The notes under the pieces were generated by a model that worked only from the letters and a program-made list of their open reading frames with translations, did no database searches and was not told where the DNA came from. Made by a program: the position numbers and the translations under genes. Shown here piece after piece: positions 34,209 to 42,408 of a DNA stretch of 64,000 nt; the stretch's first letter is position 1, and each line of letters starts with the position of its first letter. Source of the DNA: Streptosporangium oxazolinicum (GTDB taxonomy: Bacteria; Actinomycetota; Actinomycetes; Streptosporangiales; Streptosporangiaceae). The DNA lies in NCBI RefSeq assembly GCF_039537505.1, contig NZ_BAABAQ010000006.1:248001-312000 (forward strand), written 5' to 3'.

Positions 34209-35561
34209 CTACTCCTCGGAAATGAAGACGTTCTTGATCTCGGTGAAGGCCGACAGGGCGTCGGGACCCAGCTCGCGGCCGAGGCCCGACTGCTTGAAAC
34301 CGCCGAACGGGGTCCAGTAGCGGACACTCGAATGCGAGTTGACGCTGAGGTTGCCCGCCTCGACCGCCCTCGCCACCCGCAGCGCCCGGCCGACGTCGCG
34401 GGTCCAGATGGACCCGCTCAGGCCGTACGGGGTGTCGTTGGCGATCCGCACGGCGTCCGCCTCGTCGTCGAACGGCACCACCGACACCACGGGCCCGAAG
34501 ATCTCCTCGGTGAACGCCCGGTCGTCGGCCGACCCGGGCGTCAGGACCGTCGGCGGGAACCAGAACCCCGGCCCCGACGGGCACGTGCCCCGCAGGTGGG
34601 GCGGCTCGGTGACGAAGGAGGCCACCCGCTCCCGGTGCTCGGCGCTGATCAGCGGGCCCATCTCGGTGGCCTCGTCGCGGGGGTCGCCGACCTTGACGTC
34701 CAGCACCGCCTGCCCGAACCGGGCCAGGAACTCGTCGTGGACCGAGCGCTCGACCAGGATCCGGGACCGCGCGCAGCAGTCCTGGCCCGCGTTGTCGAAC
34801 ACCGCGTACGGCGCGGTCGCCGCGGCCCGCTCCAGGTCGGCGTCGGCGAAGACCACGTTGGCGCTCTTGCCGCCCAGCTCCAGGGTGAGCCGCTTGACCT
34901 GCCCGGCGCACGTGGCGGCGATCTCCTTGCCCACCTCGGTCGAACCGGTGAACACGATCTTCGCCACGCCGGGGTGCCCGACCAGCCGGGCGCCCGCCAC
35001 CTCCCCGGCCCCGGGCAGGACCTGCAGCACCCCCTCGGGCAGACCGGCGGCCAGGGCGAGCTCGGCCACCCGCAGGGCGGTGAGCGGGGTCCACTCGGCG
35101 GGCTTGACGATCACGGTGTTGCCCGCGGCCAGTGCCGGGGCCACCCCCCAGGTCATGATGACCATCGGGAAGTTCCACGGCACGATCACGCCGACGACGC
35201 CCAGCGGCTCCCTGAAGGTGACGTCCAGCCCGCCCGGCACCGGGATCTGCAGGCCGTGGTTGCGCTCGGGCGCCCCCGCGTAGAAGTCGAGCACGTCGGC
35301 GACGTTGCCCGCCTCCCAGCGGGCGTTGCCGATCGTGTGCCCGGAGTTGGCGACCTCCAGCAGGGCGAGCTCCTCGGCGTGCTCGCGCACCAGCGCGGCG
35401 AAACGACGCAGCAGCCGGGCCCGGTCTCCCGGGCCGACGTTCCGCCAGGTCGCGAAGGCGCGTCTGGCGCGCTCCACCGCCCTGTCGGTCTCGGCGGCGT
35501 CCGCCATCTCGACCTCGGCGACGGCCTCTTCCGTCGCCGGATTTATGATCTTCACCTTCAC
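34209..35561 (-). CDS. Aldehyde dehydrogenase family protein
   Basis: 450 aa. Motifs of the superfamily are present: PWNFPMVIMTWGVAPALAAG, the Glu in LELGGKSANVVF and the nucleophile Cys in FDNAGQDCCARSRI. It is slightly shorter than the usual ~480 residues. In context it may be the PuuC-like step oxidising gamma-glutamyl-aminobutyraldehyde. Its ATG overlaps the stop of the upstream ligase gene, and the SDR gene follows after 5 nt. Confidence 0.92.
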   Translation of the reverse strand: MKVKIINPATEEAVAEVEMADAAETDRAVERARRAFATWRNVGPGDRARLLRRFAALVREHAEELALLEVANSGHTIGNARWEAGNVADVLDFYAGAPERNHGLQIPVPGGLDVTFREPLGVVGVIVPWNFPMVIMTWGVAPALAAGNTVIVKPAEWTPLTALRVAELALAAGLPEGVLQVLPGAGEVAGARLVGHPGVAKIVFTGSTEVGKEIAATCAGQVKRLTLELGGKSANVVFADADLERAAATAPYAVFDNAGQDCCARSRILVERSVHDEFLARFGQAVLDVKVGDPRDEATEMGPLISAEHRERVASFVTEPPHLRGTCPSGPGFWFPPTVLTPGSADDRAFTEEIFGPVVSVVPFDDEADAVRIANDTPYGLSGSIWTRDVGRALRVARAVEAGNLSVNSHSSVRYWTPFGGFKQSGLGRELGPDALSAFTEIKNVFISEE

Positions 35562-36901
35562 ATCCGTTCGAATCCTCGGAACAGCTCCCAGTCGGTCACC
35601 GCCGCGTCGAAGGCGGCCAGCTCGACCCGGGCGTTGTTCGCGTAGTGCGCCACGACGTCCTCGCCGAAGGCGGCCGTCGCGAACGCGGAGCCCTCCCAGA
35701 GCTCCAGCGCGCCCCGCAGCGTACTCGGCACGGTCTCCGCGCCCGACGAGTAGGCGTTCCCCGTGAAGGCGTCCTCAAGCGGCAGCTCGTTCTCGACGCC
35801 GTGCAGGCCCGCCGCGATCAGCGCCGAGACCGCCAGGTAGGGGTTGACGTCGCCGCCGGGCACCCGGTTCTCGATCCGCAGCGAGGGGCCGTGGCCGACC
35901 AGGCGCAGCGCGCACGTCCTGTTGTCCACACCCCACTTGACCGCGGTGGGGGCGAAACTGCCCGGCACGTACCGCTTGTAGGAGTTGATGTTCGGCGCGT
36001 ACAGCAGGGTGAGCTCGCGCGTCAGCGCGATCTGCCCGGCGATGAAGTGCTCTCCCGTCGCCGACAGGCCGTGTGGTCCGGAACCGGCCATGACCGGCTC
36101 CCCGTCCGCGTCCCTGAGCGAGATGTGGATGTGGCAGGAGTTGCCCTCGCGCTGGTTCGGCTTGGCCATGAAGGTGATCGCCATGCCCTCCTGGGAGGCG
36201 ATCTCCTTGGCGCCGTTCTTGTAGATCGAGTGGTTGTCGCAGCTGGACAGGGCCTCGCCGAAGCGGAAGGCGATCTCGTGCTGGCCGAGGTTGCACTCGC
36301 CCTTGGCCGACTCGACGTACATGCCCGCGCCCTCCATGCCGAGCCTGATCCTGCGCAGCAGGGGTTCGACCCTGGCGGTGCCGAGGAGGGAGTAGTCGAC
36401 GTTGTAGAGGTTGGAAGGCGTCAGGTCGCGGTAGCCGCGGCGCCAGGCGTCCTCGTAGGTGTCGTTGAAGACGACGAACTCCAGCTCGGTCCCGACGAAG
36501 GCCCCCCAGCCCCGCTCGTCCAGCCGGGCGAGTTGCCGTCGCAGGATCTGGCGCGGCGAGGCGGTCACGTCGGAGCCGTCCTCCCACACCAGGTCGGCCA
36601 TCACCAGGGCGGTACCCTCCTGCCACGGCACGCGGCGCAGGGTGGACATATCAGGTTTCATGACAAAGTCGCCGTATCCGCGCTCCCACGACGACATGGC
36701 GTAACCGTCGACCGTGTTCATGTCGACGTCGACCGCGAGCAGGTAGTTGCAGCCCTCGGAGGCGTGCCGCACCACCTCCTCCAGGAAGTAGCGTGCCGAC
36801 AGACGCTTTCCCTGGAGGCGGCCCTGCATGTCGACGACCGCGAGCAGTACGGTGTCGATCCGCCCTGCCCGCACCTCGTCATGAAGCTCGGGGACGTCCA
36901 C
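35558..36901 (-). CDS. Glutamine synthetase family protein (gamma-glutamylpolyamine/amine synthetase-like)
   Basis: 447 aa of the glutamine synthetase fold: beta-grasp N-terminus (DTVLLAVVDMQGRLQGKRLSA, in part), metal ligands in FVGTELEFVVF and ESAKGECNLGQHEIAF, the ATP/metal segment GNSCHIHISLRD and the C-terminal NRVPGGDVNPYLAVSAL. The adenylylation loop of housekeeping GlnA is absent. Relatives in Streptomyces (GlnA3/GlnA4) attach glutamate to polyamines or ethanolamine. The operon with an aldehyde dehydrogenase and a PuuD-like hydrolase supports such a role over glutamine synthesis. The exact amine is unknown. Confidence 0.88.
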   Translation of the reverse strand: MDVPELHDEVRAGRIDTVLLAVVDMQGRLQGKRLSARYFLEEVVRHASEGCNYLLAVDVDMNTVDGYAMSSWERGYGDFVMKPDMSTLRRVPWQEGTALVMADLVWEDGSDVTASPRQILRRQLARLDERGWGAFVGTELEFVVFNDTYEDAWRRGYRDLTPSNLYNVDYSLLGTARVEPLLRRIRLGMEGAGMYVESAKGECNLGQHEIAFRFGEALSSCDNHSIYKNGAKEIASQEGMAITFMAKPNQREGNSCHIHISLRDADGEPVMAGSGPHGLSATGEHFIAGQIALTRELTLLYAPNINSYKRYVPGSFAPTAVKWGVDNRTCALRLVGHGPSLRIENRVPGGDVNPYLAVSALIAAGLHGVENELPLEDAFTGNAYSSGAETVPSTLRGALELWEGSAFATAAFGEDVVAHYANNARVELAAFDAAVTDWELFRGFERM

Positions 36902-36934
36902 ATGCCCTCCTCGTCGGGGGTCTTATTGGGCTAG

Positions 36935-36944
36935 TGTCAGACCA
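36935..36944 (+). promoter_or_regulatory. Candidate GntR/FCD operator
   Basis: TGTCAGACCA (minus strand TGGTCTGACA) resembles the TGGTCNGACCA-type operator known for FadR-like FCD regulators, with one mismatch. It lies in the 88-nt gap between the divergent GntR and glutamine-synthetase-like genes, so it could control both. Confidence 0.45.
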
Positions 36945-36989
36945 TTGACGTGTAGCGGGGGGAGCCTTGTCAAGGGCCGGAGGAGATAA

Positions 36990-37709
36990 TTGGACGAGGT
37001 GTCGCGGTTGACGGCCGTGCTGCGGCCGGTGCGCGCGGGCAACGCGTTCGAGGAGACGGTGGAACGCCTGCTCCAGGTCATCAAGCTGGGACTGGTGTCC
37101 GAGAAGCTGCCGCCCGAGCGGGAGCTCGCCGCCCAGCTCGGCATCAGCAGGGTCACCCTGCGCGAGGCCATCCGCGAGCTGCAGGAGGCGGGCTACCTGG
37201 AGGTGCGCCGAGGCCGGTACGGCGGCGCCTTCCTCACCTACGCCCCGCCGGACCCGCACCGGGACGACCTGCGCCGGGCCGTGGTCGAGATGGGCACCGA
37301 CGACCTCTCCGACGCCCTCACCTTCAGGATGGCGGTCGAGTGCGGCGCGGCCCAGGTGCTCGCCGCCACCCCGCTGACCCCGGAGCGGCGCGAGATCCTG
37401 CGGGAGAGGCTGCGCGAGGTCAACTCGGCCGGCCCCGGCGACTACCGCCGCCTCGACACGGCCTTCCACCTCGCCATCGCCGAGCTGACCGGCTCCGCCC
37501 TGCTCGCCGGGGTCTGCGCCGACGCCAGGCTCCGGGTCGCCGACCTGCTCAACGCCATCCCGGTGCTCCAGCGCAACATCGAGCACGCCGCGGTCCAGCA
37601 CCAGGCGATCGTGACGGCCATCCTGGCCGGTGACCCGGAGGCCGCGCGCCGCGCCGTGGCCGAGCACCTGGAGGGGACGGCGGCGCTGCTGAGAGGGTTC
37701 CTCGCCTGA
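36990..37709 (+). CDS. GntR-family regulator, FCD subfamily
   Basis: 239 aa. The winged HTH (LPPERELAAQLGISRVTLREAIRELQEAGYLEVRRGRYGG, in part) occupies residues ~45-85. The FCD ligand domain follows with its metal ligands in RRLDTAFHLAIAEL and the helix HQAIVTAILAGDPEAARRAVAEHL. TTG 36990 follows GGAGGAG with good spacing; GTG 36999 is an alternative. It is divergent from the amine-catabolism operon and is its likely repressor. Confidence 0.9.
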   Translation: MDEVSRLTAVLRPVRAGNAFEETVERLLQVIKLGLVSEKLPPERELAAQLGISRVTLREAIRELQEAGYLEVRRGRYGGAFLTYAPPDPHRDDLRRAVVEMGTDDLSDALTFRMAVECGAAQVLAATPLTPERREILRERLREVNSAGPGDYRRLDTAFHLAIAELTGSALLAGVCADARLRVADLLNAIPVLQRNIEHAAVQHQAIVTAILAGDPEAARRAVAEHLEGTAALLRGFLA

Positions 37710-37744
37710 CGCGAGGCGCGCCCCGTACGGGACGGGGCGTGGGT

Positions 37745-37925
37745 TTCCGCTCGGCGCGAGGTGTGTCCTGGACGGGTACGTGGGAGGCCGGGCACCCGGG
37801 AACACGAGGGTCCGGGGCCGATCCACCGGGGAACGGGGCACCTGGGGGCCGGGCGCCTGAGAACCGGGTGCCTCGGGGCCGGGCGTCTGGAAAACCGCCG
37901 TGCCGCCGTGGTTCCCGCGCCTGCC
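37745..37925. repeat. Degenerate GGGCCGGG(C/T)(A/G)CCTGG repeats
   Basis: Low-complexity intergenic DNA with repeated GGGGCCGGGCG, CCTGRGAACCGG and GGGAAC blocks (for example GGGGGCCGGGCGCCTGAG and GGGGCCGGGCGTCTGGAA). It resembles in style the repeat stretches at 4019-4250 and 29189-29340. Confidence 0.5.
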
Positions 37926-37956
37926 GGAGGGCCTCCCTCGCATAGCCTGAGGAACG

Positions 37957-38736
37957 GTGGGGGATTTGTTCCGAGAACGGATCATGGACACAGGACGGCT
38001 GCCGCTGTTCTGTTTCTTCGTCGCGCTCATCGTCGTCTTCCTGCTCACCAGGATCAACGTCCGGCTCATCCGCGCCAAGATCGGCTGGTTCGGCGACGTC
38101 AACGTCGGGGAGATGCACATCCACCACGTGGTGTTCGGCGTGGTGCTGACCCTGCTCGGCGGGGTGTCCGGCCTGATCGTCTCGGGGGTCTCCGAGGGCT
38201 GGTACGCGGTGACGGCGGCCGTCTTCGGTGCCGGTGCCGCTCTGATCCTGGACGAGTTCGCGTTGATCCTGCACCTGCACGACGTCTACTGGGAGGAGGA
38301 GGGCCGCGCCTCGGTCGACGCGGTGTTCATCGCCGTCGCGATCACCGCCCTGCTCCTGATCGGCCTGCGCCCCCTCGGCTGGGAGGACTACGACAGCGAA
38401 CCCCGGGCCACGTGGCTCACGGTCGGCTTCATCGTGGCCAACCTCGTGCTCGCCGTGATCACGTTGCTCAAGGGCAAGATCTGGACGGGGCTCGCCGGGC
38501 TTTTCGTCCCGATCCTCCTGGTGCCCGGCGCGGTACGGCTGGCCCGACCCGGATCGCCCTGGGCCCACTGGTTCTTCGCGCCGGACTCCCGGAGCCCGCA
38601 GCCTCGCAAGATGGCCAGGGCCGAGGGCCGCGAGGAGCGCTGGCGACGCCCGGTGATCCGCGGCAAGATCGCCTTCCAGGAGTTCCTCTCCGGCCGCCAC
38701 GACCTCCCCTCCACCCGTCGCCGTTCCCGCCGCTGA
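37957..38736 (+). CDS. Conserved membrane protein of unknown function
   Basis: 259 aa with about six membrane segments in residues 10-195. Notable polar motifs sit in or beside the membrane: GEMHIHHVVFG and LDEFALILHLHDVYWEEEGR. The paired His and Asp/Glu could bind a metal. The last ~60 residues are basic and cytoplasmic. GTG 37957 has GAGGAAC just upstream and TAGCCT further up; ATG 37984 is an alternative. I do not recognise a characterised family. Confidence 0.7.
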   Translation: MGDLFRERIMDTGRLPLFCFFVALIVVFLLTRINVRLIRAKIGWFGDVNVGEMHIHHVVFGVVLTLLGGVSGLIVSGVSEGWYAVTAAVFGAGAALILDEFALILHLHDVYWEEEGRASVDAVFIAVAITALLLIGLRPLGWEDYDSEPRATWLTVGFIVANLVLAVITLLKGKIWTGLAGLFVPILLVPGAVRLARPGSPWAHWFFAPDSRSPQPRKMARAEGREERWRRPVIRGKIAFQEFLSGRHDLPSTRRRSRR

Positions 38737-38785
38737 GCCCGCGCGCCCGGTGGACCTCGGGCGAATGACGGGCATACTGGGGGAC

Positions 38786-39226
38786 GTGAGTACGCTTCCG
38801 TCCCGATGGGACGGCGTGGAGCAGCGCGTCCCCGAATCGCTGGCCGACCTGCGCGGCCCGGCGACGGGGAAGGTCGCCCTGCCCGTGCACCTCGGCTGGT
38901 CCGGGCTCACCGAGTTCGACCTGGTGAACCCGTTGCTGCGGATGAGCCTCTACCGTACGGTCATCACCGGCGGCGGCCGGTCCGACGCCGAGTCGTATCT
39001 GAACGCCGAGCTCCTCGTGGCCGACTGGCCGACCCTGCGCCGGGGCATCGGGCCGAGCTACCGGAGGGCCTGGGAAACCAAGATCGCCGCTCTGGGGTGG
39101 GGACCTGACACCGGGATGGGGGCCGGGATGGGCTGGAGCACCGAGGCGGGGGCCGGAGTGGGCTGTGACACCGAGGCGGCACCGAGGCGGGGGACGGACG
39201 CCGTGACCCCCGGGTGGGAGCGGTGA
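38786..39226 (+). CDS. Conserved partner of an AbiEii-like nucleotidyltransferase, repeat-expanded tail
   Basis: 146 aa. Residues 1-100 (RVPESLADLRGPATGKVALP, GWSGLTEFDLVNPLLRMSLY, LLVADWPTLRRGIG) look like a folded, conserved actinobacterial domain of unknown function. The last ~40 residues come from short tandem repeats (GMGAGMGWSTEAGAGVG) and are probably disordered. The stop overlaps the nucleotidyltransferase start (GTGA), so the two are coupled. By analogy with AbiE systems it could be the antitoxin half, but it shows no AbiEi-type winged helix that I can see. Confidence 0.6.
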   Translation: MSTLPSRWDGVEQRVPESLADLRGPATGKVALPVHLGWSGLTEFDLVNPLLRMSLYRTVITGGGRSDAESYLNAELLVADWPTLRRGIGPSYRRAWETKIAALGWGPDTGMGAGMGWSTEAGAGVGCDTEAAPRRGTDAVTPGWER

Positions 39227-39909
39227 TCCTGCCGCCCTTCCAGCAGCGGATGCTGGAGGCCGCGCTGCCCGCCTGCACCCGGTTCGGGCTCGTCCTGGCG
39301 GGCGGTTACGCGATGAACGCCCACGGTTTCACCGAACGCCCGAGCAACGACCTCGACTTCGCCACCGCCGCGGAGACGCCGCTGCCCGAGGTCGCTGAGG
39401 GAATGGCCGAGGCGTTCAGGGAGGCCGGGCTGGAGGTCACCCTGACGGAGGTGACGCCCCGGATGGGCCGCCTCGTGGTCAGCGACCCGGTGACCGAGCA
39501 GAGCTGTGAGTTCGACCTGCTCAGGGAGGCGTTCCAGCGGCAGCCCGTGATCGTCGGCGATGTCTCCGTCGTCTCCCTGGACGACGCGGTCGGCCTGAAG
39601 ATGCGCGCTCTGCACGAGCGCAGCCTCGCCCGCGACGTCATCGACATCGCCTCGGTCTCCCACCTGTACGGATTCCGGGATCTCGAACACCTCGCCCGCC
39701 TGCACAACGAGGAGTTCGAGCTCGCCGAGCTGGTGATGCGGCTGGAGTTCGTCGACCTGATCGCCGACGAGGACTTCGAGGCCTACGGCGTGGACGGCGA
39801 GCAGATCATGGAGATCCGCCGGTTCGCCTGCGCCTGGGTGGAGGACATCGGTCTCCGCCGCGCCGAGGAGGGCGACGTCGACTACGACGACGTTCCCGAC
39901 CCCGACTGA
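39223..39909 (+). CDS. AbiEii/nucleotidyltransferase-like protein
   Basis: 228 aa. The nucleotidyltransferase signature is visible: FGLVLAGGYAMNAHGFTERPSNDLDF, with the GG and DxD-like residues (Asn-Asp-Leu-Asp), followed by CEFDLL (third acid) and LKMRALHERSLARDVIDIA, as in AbiEii-type toxins. GTG 39223 overlaps the upstream stop; GTG 39214 is also possible. AbiEii enzymes are toxic nucleotidyltransferases in phage defence; whether this pair acts so is inference. Confidence 0.72.
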   Translation: MILPPFQQRMLEAALPACTRFGLVLAGGYAMNAHGFTERPSNDLDFATAAETPLPEVAEGMAEAFREAGLEVTLTEVTPRMGRLVVSDPVTEQSCEFDLLREAFQRQPVIVGDVSVVSLDDAVGLKMRALHERSLARDVIDIASVSHLYGFRDLEHLARLHNEEFELAELVMRLEFVDLIADEDFEAYGVDGEQIMEIRRFACAWVEDIGLRRAEEGDVDYDDVPDPD

Positions 39910-40160
39910 GGAAGCCTGGAACAGGGGCGCCGGCTATGCCGGAAGGTGACGTACGGCGACGCCTCACATGTGCCCACGTTGGTCGCGGCCGCCAAGCTCA
40001 GCCGGGCTTTCTCCGCTGCTCTGGTTTCCGGATCCGGAAGGCCTCGGGGATCGGGCCGATGGTGAGGCCGGGGACCCGAGAGGGACGGGAAAGCTCGTGG
40101 GACGCATATTCGGCCGTGCGCCGGGCAGTCGGAGGTCCTCTCTGCTGAAGGGTGCTGATC

Positions 40161-40358
40161 ATGGGTCTCATGGAGAAGCTCAACCTGCGCGAAATGAAGG
40201 CCAGGGCCAAGCTGAAGCTGGCCGACCGGACGGGCAACCGCCGGAAGGTGGCCGAGGCCAGGACCGAGGAGGCCGAAGCGAAGCTTCTGAAGACCCAGGA
40301 CGAGATCCTGGAGACCGTCGCGGAGATGCGCAAGGAGTACGGCGCCCGCCGCCGCTGA
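40161..40358 (+). CDS. Small charged coiled-coil protein
   Basis: 65 aa, about half Lys, Arg and Glu, with no Cys or Trp. It is predicted to be one long helix (MKARAKLKLADRTGNRRKVA, then EAEAKLLKTQDEILETVAEM). ATG 40161 is used; an in-frame GTG lies 9 nt upstream. GAAGGG precedes it. Function unknown. It stands alone between the AbiEii-like gene and the metal-exporter operon. Confidence 0.55.
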   Translation: MGLMEKLNLREMKARAKLKLADRTGNRRKVAEARTEEAEAKLLKTQDEILETVAEMRKEYGARRR

Positions 40359-40479
40359 CTCCCACCCCGCCGCACCGAATGCCGGTGTCCCGCCGAAGGG
40401 CTCCCCAGGAGTCGACTCCGGATCGGCGGGACACCGACGGTGGCCCGGCGGGGTCACCTGGAGGGGCTCAGAGGGGCAC

Positions 40480-42408
40480 TCAGAGGGAGCCCGTGAGTCC
40501 TCGCAGGGCCAGTCCCAGGCCGAGCAGGACGACGAGGGCGGCGGTGCCGACCGGGGCGAAGGCCGAGACGCGGGCTGAGACGCGGGCCGCGAGGCCGCCG
40601 CCCGCCGTGGCCAGGCGGTCGAGCCGCCCGGTGAGTTTGACCAGGAGCAGTCCGGTGGCGGTGAGCGTGCCCGCCATCCCCACGCCGTAGGCCAGGACCA
40701 GCGCGATCCCGAACCAGGTGCGGCCGAGCGCGATCGCCCCGAGCAGGACGACGAGCGCCGAGGGGCTGGGTACGAGCCCCCCGGCCACCCCCATGCCCAC
40801 GAGCCCGCCCTTCCAGGGCGCCGCCTTCTCGCTCTTCTCGCCGCCGGTGGGAGCGGTTTCTTCGGTGGGAGTGGTTCGGTTGTTTTGTGACCATACGGCC
40901 TCCTCGCCGGGAACGGTTTCCTCCCGCTCCAGCAGCGCCACGGCACGCCCCTCCTCGGTGAGCCGGTCGTGCCCGTGCCCGTGCCCGTGCCCGTGGCCGT
41001 GACCGTGACCGAAGTGCTCATGTCCGTGGCCGTGACCGTGACCGAAGTGCTCATGTCCGTGGCCATGGCCGAAGTGGCCGTGGCCGTGCCCGTGGGACGG
41101 GGCCTCGCCCGTGCGGTAGGCGCGCCAGGCGGACAGCAGCAGGTGAACGCCCACGGCGGAGATCAGCAGGCCGCTGGCGAGGCCGAGCCAGGCGAGGACC
41201 CCCTCTCCGGTGAGCGCGGAGAAGGCGCTCAGCAGGAGGCCGACCACGATGACGCCCAAGGTGTGGGTGGCGGTCACGGTGGCGCCGACGACCAGCGCGT
41301 CACGGGGACGGCCCCTCCTGCCCGCGAGGTAGGCGGCCATGACGGTCTTGCCGTGACCGGGGATGAGGGCGTGCCCCGCGCCCAGGACCGTGGCCAGCAG
41401 GACGGCGAGCAGCCCCAGCGGCAGGGTGGGCGAGTCGGTGCCGATCAGGCCGATGAACGTACGGTCCAGCGCGGCCAGCGCGTCGGCGATCGGCCCGTCG
41501 GGGACGAACGGGAGCGTGACCGCCACCGATCCGGTCCCCGGGGCCACACCCAGCTCGGCGGTGCGCTGGTCGAGCGGGCTGGACAGCAGGCCGTCCGGGT
41601 AGGCCCGCAGTTCCCGGCTGGCGCTCGTGCCGGGCACGGACGAGCGCGCCAGTCGTACCCCTCCCGCCGCCACGGCCGTGATCTCCCGCCAGCCGATCCG
41701 GTCGGCGAGGTATTCGTCGCCGAACGAGATCGTCCCGGTCCCCCGAAGAGGGGCGGCGACGGCGGAGAGACGGCAGGTCAGGCGGGTGGTCTCCAGGCCG
41801 CCCTGGCCGGGTTCGTAGCCGAAGGCGCTCTCGGCGACGCGCCAGGGTGTCGCGGTCCCGTTCACCGCCAGGCGCTGCGCGGAGGCGAGCTCGGCGCAGC
41901 GGGCGGTGCCGTACGCCGACCGTTCGGCGTCCGAGATCGTGCCCGAGCGGTCGGCGTCCACCGAGAGGCGAGCCTGGAGGGTGGGCAACTCGGCGCTGTC
42001 CACCACCGCCAGGTTCTCCACCAGGTCCTTGCCGATCCGCAGGCCGTTGTAGTGGTTGACGGTGAAGTTGCCCAGCGGGTGCGCGACCCGCGCGCCGGTC
42101 GTAGTCGTGGTGGCCGTGCCAGTGGCGGTCGCCGTGCCAATCGCGGCCGTGGTCGCGATGGTCGTGCCGGTCGTGGTGGCGGCGGACGGGGGCGCGAGGA
42201 GGATGAGCGCGCACACCGCGACCGCCACGACCGGGAGGGCCGCGCCGAGCACCGCGCGCGGCACCCGCGCGAGCCTCGACGGCCTCGTTGGCTTCACCGG
42301 CCTCGACGGTTTCGGAGACCTCGACAGAGACCTCGGTGACTTCATCGGCCTCGACGCCTTCGCGGGTTCGCGCGGTGTCGTTGGTTTCTGGACCTCTGTG
42401 AGCTTCAT
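40480..42408 (-). CDS. NicO-family (HoxN/RcnA-like) nickel/cobalt transporter with His-Gly repeats
   Basis: 642 aa. The N-terminus is basic, followed by a membrane segment (residues ~45-70) and a Thr/Ala stretch. An extracytoplasmic domain of ~230 residues follows (HPLGNFTVNHYNGL, DADRSGTISDAE with an EF-hand-like loop). The C-terminal ~300 residues are a NicO permease: GAGHALIPGHGKTVMAAYL is the HX4D/His motif region. A cytoplasmic loop of ~45 residues is almost pure His and Gly (FGHGHGHEH repeats), a metal reservoir. It overlaps the TPR gene by ATGA. Ni/Co export or import is inferred. Confidence 0.88.
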   Translation of the reverse strand: MKLTEVQKPTTPREPAKASRPMKSPRSLSRSPKPSRPVKPTRPSRLARVPRAVLGAALPVVAVAVCALILLAPPSAATTTGTTIATTAAIGTATATGTATTTTTGARVAHPLGNFTVNHYNGLRIGKDLVENLAVVDSAELPTLQARLSVDADRSGTISDAERSAYGTARCAELASAQRLAVNGTATPWRVAESAFGYEPGQGGLETTRLTCRLSAVAAPLRGTGTISFGDEYLADRIGWREITAVAAGGVRLARSSVPGTSASRELRAYPDGLLSSPLDQRTAELGVAPGTGSVAVTLPFVPDGPIADALAALDRTFIGLIGTDSPTLPLGLLAVLLATVLGAGHALIPGHGKTVMAAYLAGRRGRPRDALVVGATVTATHTLGVIVVGLLLSAFSALTGEGVLAWLGLASGLLISAVGVHLLLSAWRAYRTGEAPSHGHGHGHFGHGHGHEHFGHGHGHGHEHFGHGHGHGHGHGHGHDRLTEEGRAVALLEREETVPGEEAVWSQNNRTTPTEETAPTGGEKSEKAAPWKGGLVGMGVAGGLVPSPSALVVLLGAIALGRTWFGIALVLAYGVGMAGTLTATGLLLVKLTGRLDRLATAGGGLAARVSARVSAFAPVGTAALVVLLGLGLALRGLTGSL

